64,000 bases of DNA from JBBSDP01 sp038240605 (GTDB lineage Bacteria > Planctomycetota > Phycisphaerae > Tepidisphaerales > Tepidisphaeraceae). The stretch is taken from the NCBI GenBank assembly GCA_038240605.1, contig JBBSDP010000022.1, positions 11,995 through 75,994 on the forward strand, read 5' to 3'. The stretch's first letter is position 1. The number at the start of each line of letters is the position of its first letter. The position numbers and the translations under genes are program-made. Below, piece by piece: positions 43,050 through 50,864 of this stretch. The notes below the pieces were generated by a model. That model was not told the DNA's origin. It worked only from the letters and a program-made list of their open reading frames with translations, and ran no database searches.

Positions 43050-45623
43050 ATGAAGATGTCGTCAACGATGAAATGGTACTTGGCAACAGTTGTGACTTAT
43101 GCGGGGCTCGTCGGTCCCGCGGCCCGGGGTGAATCCACGCCGCGGCCCTTTCGGCCCCCCGCCGTCCCGCTCGTCACGTTCGACCCGTATCTGAGCATCT
43201 GGTCAGAGGCGGACCGGCTCACGGATGACGCGACCCGGCACTGGACGCACCGCGAACACCCGCTGGTCAGCCTGATCCGTATCGACGGCAAGACGCTTCG
43301 CCTGATGGGCGACAAGCCGAAGGACGCCCCGGCATTCCCGCAGAAGAGCGTGCGCGTCCTCCCGACGCGCAGCATCTATGAGTTTGACGATGGGCAGGTG
43401 CACGTCACCCTGACCTTCACCACCGCCGCTCTGCCGGCCGACCTGGATGTCTACGCGCGTCCGCTCAGCTACATCAATTGGGACGTGCGCTCGATTGATG
43501 GCGCGGCGCACGACATTGCGATATTCGACTCGACCAGCGCCGCCCTGGCGGTGAACACATCTGAGCAGAAAGTGACGTGGTCGCGTCAGACGGCTGGCGC
43601 GCTGACGGCGCTGCGGGTGGGAACGGAAGAGCAGCCTGTGCTTCAGAAGTCCGGGGACGACATTCGGATCGACTGGGGTTACGCCTACGTCGCCGCTCCG
43701 ACTGCCCTCTCCACCGCCGCGATCGGCGGCAGCGCCGCCCTCTTTGATGCGTTTGGCAAAGATGGAAAGCTGCCCGCACAGGACGACGCACGAATGCCCC
43801 GTGCGGCTGGTGACGATCCGCCGGCACTGGCGTTCGCGTCCTCACTCGGGAAGGTCGGTGCGGAGCCGGTCTCGCGACATGTGATCGTCGCGTATGACGA
43901 GATCTTCGCGATCAAATTCTTTGGCAAATCGCTTCGGCCGTACTGGCGTCGCGACGGCGCAAGTCCTGCTGACTTGCTTCAGGCTGCCGAACGGGATTAC
44001 CCCACGCTGGCCAAGCGCTGCGCTGACTTCGATAACGAGCTCATGGCCGATCTGACTAAGGTGGGCGGCGCCCGCTACGCCCAGATCGTCGCCCTCGGTT
44101 ATCGCCAATGCTGGGCGGCGACCGGCATCGCCGCCGATGCGAACCGCCAGCCCTTGCTCTTCACCAAGGAGAACACCAGCAACGGCGACATCGCCACCGT
44201 CGACGTGATCTACCCCATGGAGCCGCAGCTTCTCTTCCTCAGCCCAACGCTGACGAAGGCCTCGCTGGTGGCGGTCCTGAATTACGCCGCCTCGAGCCAC
44301 TGGAAATTTCCCAACGCACCGCACGACCTGGGCACCTACCCGATCGCCCGCGGCACCGACGACGGCGGCGAGGGAATGCCCGTCGAGGAAAGCGGCAACA
44401 TGATCCTGCTCTGCGACGCCCTGGCGCGTCAGGAGGGCTCGCCCGAATTCGTCGCCCAGTGGTGGCCGCAGCTCACGCAATGGGCGAAATACCTCGAGAA
44501 CTTCGGCCTCGACCCGGAGGAACAGCTCTGCACCGACGACTTCATGGGCCACCTCGCCCACAACGCCAACCTTTCGGTCAAGGCCATCCTCGCCCTGGCC
44601 GCTTATGGTGACCTTTGCGGCATGCGCGGCGAAACCGCCGAAGCGAATCGATATGCCGCGCTGGCAAAGGCCGACGCGGAGCATTGGGCGAAAGCGGCGT
44701 CGGACGGCGCCTGCTATCGCCTCGCCTTCGACAAGCCCAACACCTGGAGCCAGAAGTACAACCTGGTCTGGGACCGGATCCTCGGGCTCCATGTTTTTCC
44801 GCCGTCGGTCGCGCAAAAAGAGGTCGCGCACTACAAGAAGGTGATGCTGAAGTACGGCGTACCCCTCGACTCGCGCACGCACCTGACCAAGACCGACTGG
44901 TCGCTCTGGAGCGCGACGCTCGCGGAAGACCCCGCGGATTTCGAGGCCCTCGTCTCCCCGATCTACGACTACCTCACGCAGACCAGCGCCCGCTCCCCGC
45001 TCGTGGATTCCTACGTCACCGATGACCTCCGCAGCGACGGCATGCACGCCCGATCGGTCGTCGGCGGGCTGTTCATCAAGATGCTCGCAGACCCGGCGAC
45101 GTGGAAGAAATGGTCGGCCCGCGATACCGCCAAAGTGGGAAAATGGGCGCCCCTGCCGGTGCCCCCGCTGGTGAAGGTGGTGGTGCCATCGTCGAAGGAA
45201 CAGCCGCAGACCTGGAGCTACAGCACCGATCGCCCCGCCGACGATTGGACGAAGCCGGGATTCGACGCATCGAGCTGGAAGACCGGACCGGGCGGCTTTG
45301 GGACCAACGGCACACCGGGCGCAGTCGTTCGCACGGAATGGAATACCGCGGACATCTGGATCCGGCGCGAATTCGAAATGCCCGCCGGGGAATTCTCAAA
45401 CCTCCAGTTCCTGTGCCACCACGATGAAGACGTGGAGATCTTCATCAACGGCGCGCCCGCCGGAACGGCGAGCAACTTCGCCTCCGAATACGAACCGCTT
45501 CCGATCAGCGGCGCGGGTCGGGCGGCGCTGAAGCCGGGGAAAAACACGATTGCTGTCCATTGTCATCAGACGGTGGGTGGGCAATACTTAGACGTCGGGC
45601 TGGTGGAGGTCAAAGAGCAGTAG
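43050..45623 (+). CDS. DUF4964/DUF5127/DUF4965/DUF1793 glutaminase-A-like enzyme
   Basis: An 857-residue exported enzyme. The N-terminal segment (WYLATVVTYAGLVGPAARG) is a signal peptide. The DUF4964 and DUF5127 parts include PLVTFDPYLSIWSEADRLTD and HWTHREHPLVSLIRIDGKTL. The DUF4965/DUF1793 barrel shows LGYRQCWAATGI, IATVDVIYPMEPQLLFLSP, DDGGEGMPVEESGNMILL and FMGHLAHNANLSVKAILALA. A C-terminal sandwich (WIRREFEMPAG, VEIFINGAPAG) resembles a sugar-binding domain. The family contains fungal glutaminase A, but substrates in planctomycetes may be other amides or glycosides. It is presumably co-regulated with the GH127 gene. Confidence 0.88.
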   Translation: MKMSSTMKWYLATVVTYAGLVGPAARGESTPRPFRPPAVPLVTFDPYLSIWSEADRLTDDATRHWTHREHPLVSLIRIDGKTLRLMGDKPKDAPAFPQKSVRVLPTRSIYEFDDGQVHVTLTFTTAALPADLDVYARPLSYINWDVRSIDGAAHDIAIFDSTSAALAVNTSEQKVTWSRQTAGALTALRVGTEEQPVLQKSGDDIRIDWGYAYVAAPTALSTAAIGGSAALFDAFGKDGKLPAQDDARMPRAAGDDPPALAFASSLGKVGAEPVSRHVIVAYDEIFAIKFFGKSLRPYWRRDGASPADLLQAAERDYPTLAKRCADFDNELMADLTKVGGARYAQIVALGYRQCWAATGIAADANRQPLLFTKENTSNGDIATVDVIYPMEPQLLFLSPTLTKASLVAVLNYAASSHWKFPNAPHDLGTYPIARGTDDGGEGMPVEESGNMILLCDALARQEGSPEFVAQWWPQLTQWAKYLENFGLDPEEQLCTDDFMGHLAHNANLSVKAILALAAYGDLCGMRGETAEANRYAALAKADAEHWAKAASDGACYRLAFDKPNTWSQKYNLVWDRILGLHVFPPSVAQKEVAHYKKVMLKYGVPLDSRTHLTKTDWSLWSATLAEDPADFEALVSPIYDYLTQTSARSPLVDSYVTDDLRSDGMHARSVVGGLFIKMLADPATWKKWSARDTAKVGKWAPLPVPPLVKVVVPSSKEQPQTWSYSTDRPADDWTKPGFDASSWKTGPGGFGTNGTPGAVVRTEWNTADIWIRREFEMPAGEFSNLQFLCHHDEDVEIFINGAPAGTASNFASEYEPLPISGAGRAALKPGKNTIAVHCHQTVGGQYLDVGLVEVKEQ

Positions 45624-45708
45624 TCAACGCCCCGTGGCGGTCTTCCGGCAAATTCAAGCCAGATATGCCGCTATTTCCGTGCCTGCATTGAGACGAGATA
45701 ATGTAGGC

Positions 45709-45939
45709 ATGCAATACACGGTGCGCGATGTTCCCAAATCACTTGATCGGGCCTTGCGGGCACGGGCGAAAGCTCGGGGCAAGAGCCTCAATCGCATTAC
45801 GCTTGAGATATTGCACGAAGCCCTTGGGGTCGACTCGGCGCTTAAGATGGTACACACGGACCTCGATTGGTTTCTAGGGACGGGCAGAGAAGATCCTCAA
45901 CTCGACCGCGCTCTGCGGGAAATGGATACGGTCCACTGA
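45709..45939 (+). CDS. Ribbon-helix-helix antitoxin, partner lost
   Basis: A 76-residue protein. MQYTVRDVPKSLDRALRARA followed by KARGKSLNRITLEILHEALG is the FitA/VapB-type ribbon-helix-helix DNA-binding part. HTDLDWFLGTGREDPQLDRA near the C-terminus is the toxin-binding tail. ATG 45709 is used because the RHH strand begins there; the frame is open further upstream without a homologous extension. The toxin gene that should follow is reduced to its last codons (45942-45995), so this antitoxin is an orphan. It may still autorepress its promoter. Confidence 0.8.
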   Translation: MQYTVRDVPKSLDRALRARAKARGKSLNRITLEILHEALGVDSALKMVHTDLDWFLGTGREDPQLDRALREMDTVH

Positions 45940-45941
45940 CG

Positions 45942-45995
45942 CTGTTCGCACGTGATACCCATTTCGATTGTCTTCCGCAGGTCCCGAGGATCTGA
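45942..45995 (+). pseudogene. C-terminal remnant of a VapC-type PIN toxin
   Basis: In the frame starting at 45942 the sequence reads LFARDTHFDCLPQVPRI followed by TGA. This is the conserved end of PIN-domain ribonuclease toxins of the VapC/FitB group (L-x-x-R-D-x-H-F-x-x-L/I-P). Everything upstream, including the catalytic Asp/Glu residues, is gone, and the remnant begins within two bases of the antitoxin stop. Confidence 0.7.
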
Positions 45996-45998
45996 ACG

Positions 45999-47165
45999 TC
46001 AATCCAGCCAGTCGCGATTCTTCAGGCGTTCGGGGACGTACTCCTCGGTGACGTAGCTGATGTCCTTGGTGATGAGCGATTCGACTTCCATCTTGAAGCC
46101 GTTGCTAACCATTTTGGCGATTTCCTTCTGCCACCCCTTGTTGTCCTTGAACCAGGGGTAGGCGGCGATCTCGCTGGCGCGCTTGCGGTCGGTGTCGGCC
46201 AGGGCGATCTGGACGTCGTCGCTCAACTCGCATTCCTCGTAGTCCTTGGAGCGGACACCGAGGAATTTGGCGTCGGGGATCGCGAGCCGTTCGCTTTCGA
46301 ACGCGAGGCTGATCGAGCCCTGCTTGATCACCGAGTAGATGTAATGCCCCCAGGGATCGCAGTCGAGCAGGCAGTAGATCGGCAGCTTCAGCTCCTCGTT
46401 GAGCCGGCGCAACAGCCGGCGGACGCCGCGCGGTGGCTGGCCGCTCCCTTCGGTCAGGATGCAGTTGTGCTTCTCCCAGAAGCGATCCTCGTTGAAGCGG
46501 CCCCAGACCGTGTCCTTCTCAACGTGCAGGACGAACTTCGCCTCGCACTTCTTGAACTGAATCACGTCCGGCTCGGTGATGCTGGGGACCGCATACCCGC
46601 CGGAACCCATCCGGCGGCAGTCGATTTCATCGCCGCTGTCGATAATCGTGATGTTGCCGACCATCGTGCCGCGCTTCTTGGCATAGATATGCAGCTCTTC
46701 GCGCAGCGCGCCCAGCGACACCTCGAGGTCCTCGAGGATCGCGTCGCTCTCATCCTGGGCGGCAAACGTCTTCTCCCCGTTGGTCCCCTGAATCGTGTGC
46801 AGGGCCTTGTAGAACATACCGCGGAGGCTCAGCGTCTTCTCGGCGTTGATCAATTGGCGGATGCTGTCGCCGTGCAGGACCGTCTGCATGAACTGCTTGG
46901 CCTGGTTCAGGTTGAACAACTCCCGGCTGGCCTTGGCCTCGCCCATCTGAAGGATGCCGCGTTTTCGGTTCCAGAGCGTATTGGACCGCGAGCGCGTGGG
47001 AATGGCCAGGGAGATGTCGCGCCCATTGAATGCCGAGGTGGCGACGTCGTCGGCGAGGTTGACGATCTTGCCGAGCGTCGCCTTGTCGCGAGCGCGGATG
47101 CGCTGGTTGACGCGATCTATCTTGGCGGCGACGGCGGTGGCAGCTTCGGATTTCTTCTTGGCCAT
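45999..47165 (-). CDS. top6A: DNA topoisomerase VI subunit A (Spo11-like)
   Basis: The A subunit of the type IIB topoisomerase, which cuts both DNA strands through a tyrosyl link. The 388-residue protein has the winged-helix catalytic part with the Tyr in LSLRGMFYKALH (about residue 118). The Toprim domain shows GNITIIDSGDEIDCRRMGSG and the acidic metal site LPIYCLLDCDPWGHYIYSVI. Length matches archaeal Top6A. Topoisomerase VI is chiefly archaeal and plant; among bacteria it is sporadic and has been noted in planctomycetes. It follows the B-subunit gene by 128 bases in the same direction. Confidence 0.95.
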   Translation of the reverse strand: MAKKKSEAATAVAAKIDRVNQRIRARDKATLGKIVNLADDVATSAFNGRDISLAIPTRSRSNTLWNRKRGILQMGEAKASRELFNLNQAKQFMQTVLHGDSIRQLINAEKTLSLRGMFYKALHTIQGTNGEKTFAAQDESDAILEDLEVSLGALREELHIYAKKRGTMVGNITIIDSGDEIDCRRMGSGGYAVPSITEPDVIQFKKCEAKFVLHVEKDTVWGRFNEDRFWEKHNCILTEGSGQPPRGVRRLLRRLNEELKLPIYCLLDCDPWGHYIYSVIKQGSISLAFESERLAIPDAKFLGVRSKDYEECELSDDVQIALADTDRKRASEIAAYPWFKDNKGWQKEIAKMVSNGFKMEVESLITKDISYVTEEYVPERLKNRDWLD

Positions 47166-47223
47166 GAGATTCGGTTCCGTTGGGTGTACTGCTCACTTGG
47201 CGGGAGCGACCTCAGTCTTTCTC

Positions 47224-47280
47224 GTGGCACGGGCGCCCCGCCGGTGCAATCTCCAGGAGCACGGGCGAGGCGCCCGTGAC
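47224..47280. repeat. Palindromic intergenic repeat, second copy
   Basis: Arm one (from 47224, GTGGCACGGGCGCCCCGCCG...) and arm two (47259-47280, GCACGGGCGAGGCGCCCGTG...) form a long imperfect stem. Arm two shares its 19-20-base core with the element at 18714-18736. It lies between the top6B and top6A genes, where it could affect mRNA processing or read-through. Confidence 0.7.
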
Positions 47281-47293
47281 ACGCGCTTGAATG

Positions 47294-49411
47294 TTAGAAC
47301 AGCCCCTCTTCGTGGGCCGATCGTTTCGGCTTTCTCGATTTGGGCTTCGCGGACAGTTTCACGATATCGCCATCGACCTGCTCGGCAGCGGCCGCTTCAT
47401 CGTTGATTGCCGCGCCCTCGCCCAGGTGGGCCGCCCGGCTCTCGACCATCACGACGCCTTCGTCGTTCTTCAGTTCCTCAGTCTCATCCTTGCGGACGGT
47501 CCGGCCTTCCTCGTCCAGGCGGGCATCGGCGATCGCGGTCCGCTTGCGCGCTTCGGCCAGAAGCGCATCGTAGAGGCGCTTGATATCGGTACCGTTGATC
47601 GCGTTCACTGCTTTGCTGATCTCGCCGATGTATCGCTCGAACACGTCACGCCGGGCCGCCTCGCGCTGCATCTTTTGTCGTTTGCGCAGGTACGCGCCGA
47701 GCTTGCGGCCGCACTCCATGAGCGCGAGCTTCATCTCCTTACGGATCTCGTCGTAGTCGGCGACCGCCTCCTTCGATTCGCTCGTGAACGGCACCCACAC
47801 GCTGGCCATGTGAATCATTACCACCAGCGGCCCCACCGGCAGTCCGCCGCGCGGCTGCGAGAGGTTGTAGTTGCGCCAGCCGGTCTCGGTGACCGCCTTG
47901 AAGCTGCTGCACGCGCTTTGCTGGAAGAGCAACGGCACGCGATTGGCAAAACGGATCACGCGGGCACTGTCGTCGGCCGGCAGGTCCCCGCCGAATGCGA
48001 TCGCCGCCTCGATCTGGAACGGACGGCCCCGATACACGTCCGGCTCACGGCTGCTGGCGGCGTAGAATTCCGCCTTCACGCCCTTGAGCATCCCCGCCAG
48101 CATCTGCCGAACGCCGATCGGCGCCAGGCAATCGGTGGGCGGCGGCGGTAGCTTCGCGTCCTGGAACGCCGCGAAGAGCTTCTCGATCTGCTGGGGATTG
48201 AGGTCCCCCACCTTGGTACGGCTGTGGACGCCCACCGCGCCGCAGAATTTTGACGCGCTGCCTGTGCTGATCCGGCTGAACTTCTCCTGAAGGAAATTGT
48301 AGAGCGTCCCGCCCCCCTTCATCGTCGCCTCGAAGTCGCGCAACATCTGGATCAGGATGCCCAATTCGATCCCCTTCGGATGCGGTTGAATTTCGCGCGT
48401 CTCCGGCGGCAGCGTATCGGTGCCGCGGGGGAAGAGGATCACGCCGTCCTTTTCGACCGTCGTCAGCGTCGGGTCGACGCCCGACGGGGCCGACGCATCG
48501 GCAACCCCATCGCCGACCGGCACGTGGGCGGCGCCGTTACTGAGGGATTCGGCGTGGACGGCATCGCGGACCGCATTGGCCAGCGGAAGGTCATCCTGCT
48601 CGTCGGCCATCAATCGTGAAGGCGGCACGAACATCACTCGCGCATGCGGGTTGGCGATCGCCGACAGTTCCAGGAACTCATCCACCGAGCCGCGCCCCTT
48701 TCGGTACAACCCTTCCAGCTCGATGCTAACGCTGGTGCCGGTGAGGAAGTCTTCGGGGTGCAGGAATCCCGCATCGCGCGTGCCGGTGTTGATCGTCTTG
48801 AAGCGCTGCGGGGGAAAGTCCGCCGTCTCGTCGTCAACCGTCACCTCGGCGCGGTTGGTCTTCGTGTTCATCGCCAGCTCGATGTGGTGAGCCGGTTTCT
48901 TGGCGCTGGGGCGGGTGTGGATCACCATCGGCTTGCCGGTGGTGATCAACCCGTACATGCCGGCGGCGCTGATGCCGATGCCCTGCTGTCCCCGGCTCAT
49001 CTTCAGACGGTGAAACTTGCTGCCGAAGAGCAGCCGGCCGAAGACGTTCTCGACCTGCTTGCGGACGATGCCCGGTCCGTTGTCGATCACGGTCACGCGG
49101 TAGCGCGACTGCTTGGCGTTGGTCGGGCGGTCCGGCTGAAGGTCTTCGATGATCACCACCAGCGACGGCAGGATCCCCGCCTCTTCGCAGGCGTCCAGAG
49201 AATTATCGACCGCCTCCTTCACCGTGGTCAGCAGCGCCTTGCGCGGGTTGTCGAAGCCGAGCAAGTGCCGGTTTTTCGCGAAGAACTCGCTGACCGCAAT
49301 GTCCTTCTGCTTGAGCGCCATCGTCTCAGCGGTTTCACGCGTGCGCATTGCGGAGGTCATCTTCGATGATGGGTTGCGAGAACCTGAGCCTGTTTTGGAA
49401 GTTTTTGCCAT
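47294..49411 (-). CDS. top6B: DNA topoisomerase VI subunit B (GHKL ATPase)
   Basis: The ATPase subunit of topoisomerase VI. ATG 49411 gives 705 residues. The GHKL ATP site is complete: LLTTVKEAVDNSLDACEEAG (N box), VTVIDNGPGIV (G1) and MSRGQQGIGISAAGMYGLIT (G2). The later HPKGIELGILIQMLRD and GPLVVMIHMASVWVPFTSES belong to the H2TH/transducer region. A Ser/Gly/Pro-containing insertion of about 60 residues stands near 290-350, and a charged tail (KSRKPKRSAHEEGLF) closes the protein. It precedes the A-subunit gene; together they form a top6BA operon. Confidence 0.94.
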   Translation of the reverse strand: MAKTSKTGSGSRNPSSKMTSAMRTRETAETMALKQKDIAVSEFFAKNRHLLGFDNPRKALLTTVKEAVDNSLDACEEAGILPSLVVIIEDLQPDRPTNAKQSRYRVTVIDNGPGIVRKQVENVFGRLLFGSKFHRLKMSRGQQGIGISAAGMYGLITTGKPMVIHTRPSAKKPAHHIELAMNTKTNRAEVTVDDETADFPPQRFKTINTGTRDAGFLHPEDFLTGTSVSIELEGLYRKGRGSVDEFLELSAIANPHARVMFVPPSRLMADEQDDLPLANAVRDAVHAESLSNGAAHVPVGDGVADASAPSGVDPTLTTVEKDGVILFPRGTDTLPPETREIQPHPKGIELGILIQMLRDFEATMKGGGTLYNFLQEKFSRISTGSASKFCGAVGVHSRTKVGDLNPQQIEKLFAAFQDAKLPPPPTDCLAPIGVRQMLAGMLKGVKAEFYAASSREPDVYRGRPFQIEAAIAFGGDLPADDSARVIRFANRVPLLFQQSACSSFKAVTETGWRNYNLSQPRGGLPVGPLVVMIHMASVWVPFTSESKEAVADYDEIRKEMKLALMECGRKLGAYLRKRQKMQREAARRDVFERYIGEISKAVNAINGTDIKRLYDALLAEARKRTAIADARLDEEGRTVRKDETEELKNDEGVVMVESRAAHLGEGAAINDEAAAAEQVDGDIVKLSAKPKSRKPKRSAHEEGLF

Positions 49412-49568
49412 GAAAAGCGACGCTGGTTTATCCAAGACGAGGGGTGCGGACGGTCTGGCCATTACCCGTTCCTCCTATAGGGACCGCCACAAGAACAGCG
49501 CTAGCGGCCGAAAACATTATCGGCGGTGCGGCACGTAAATCTCCAGTAGGATCTCCACTGTTGTTAGC

Positions 49569-50742
49569 ATATTGTATGGTACAGAACAGGTGATCGGCCA
49601 GCCCATCGCCCTCCTGTTCCCACCGGATCGCCGGGAGGAACTGCTGGGCTATCTGGCGGCGCTCCGCCAGGGCCATCGCGTGAAGCGCTTGCAGACCGCG
49701 GTTCGTCATAGGGACGGGCACATGATGCTCGCCGCCTTTTCACTCTCCCCCTTGCGGAATACGTCTGGGGCGATCGTCGGATCGGTCGGCTTTGCCCGCG
49801 ACGAAACCGAACGTCAGTTGACCGACCAGGCGCTGCGTCAGAGCCGCGATCAACTGAAGAGCGTCACCGCCCACGCCCGCTGTATTCTCTGGCATGCTGA
49901 AGTCGTTTTACGCCCAGGAAGGAGTTGCAGGCGAAGCGCCTGACCGTTCAGCTCGATCCTTCGGCGCCGCGGCAGAGCCTCAATGCGGATCCGCGCCGTC
50001 TCCAGCAGATCTTCTGGAACCTGATCGGCAACGCCGTCAAGTTCACCCCGTCGGGTGGCACCATCACAATCCGCACGTCAAACCCCGCCGGACGGGATCC
50101 GGAAGTCCTGGCGGTCGAGATTATCGACACCGGCATTGGCATCGAGCCGCACGCCATGAGCCGACTCTTTCGCGCCTTCGAACAGGGGGAACAGTCGATC
50201 ACGCGCCAGTTCGGCGGACTTGGGCTGGGGTTGACCGTCTGCAAGGCGCTGGCGGAAATGCACGGCGGCACGCTGAAGGCCCAAAGCGCGGGCCTCGGTC
50301 ACGGCGCCACGTTCCGCGTCGAACTCCCCTTGGCCGCCGCGACCGCTCCGCCCGTCTTAGACAAAGCCGAACCGTCTCCGACGCGCCTCCGCCTGCTCCT
50401 CGTAGAGGACAACGTGGACACGGCGCGCCTGCTGGCGCGCCTGCTCCGCGGCATGGGGCATGAGGTCCGCACCGCGCACAGTGTGCAGGACGCGCTGGGG
50501 CGGCGTCGGTTGTACCGTTCGACCTGATCATCAGCGACATCGGACTGCCCGACGGCAGCGGCTGGGAACTGATGCAAACCTTGCGCGCCGCTCGACCGGT
50601 TCACGGCATCGCCCCGAGCGGCTTCGGCACCGAGGAAGACCGGCGAAAGAGCCGCGACGCGGGGTTCGCCGCACACCTCACCAAACCCGTCAACTTCCAG
50701 GACCTTGCCGCGACGCTGGAACGCGTGACGGCCTGCTCGTAG
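49569..50742 (+). pseudogene. Hybrid PAS histidine kinase, truncated and frameshifted
   Basis: Three pieces of a sensor kinase lie in order but not in one frame. First is a PAS domain without its N-terminus (GTEQVIGQPIALLFPPDRRE, VKRLQTAVRHRDGHMMLAAF), ending with the start of another PAS near 49905. Next, in another frame from 49925, comes the late kinase part: LQQIFWNLIGNAVKFTPSGG, IIDTGIGIEPHAMSRLFRAF, FGGLGLGLTVCKALAEMHGG, then a receiver start LLLVEDNVDTARLL. A frameshift near 50507 moves the rest of the receiver (FDLIISDIGLPDGSG, HLTKPVNFQDLA) to a third frame. The phospho-accepting His (DHp) domain is missing, so the gene is dead. Confidence 0.82.
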
Positions 50743-50864
50743 CTCATCTCGCTTTACGAGCGATCGTTCAGCATTGCCCCCACTGGTGCTGGTCGCGGTT
50801 TGACCTGAACGCTATCCTAACGTGCACGAACGGCCGTGGCGTTCGCCCAGGTTGTTCCTTACCC

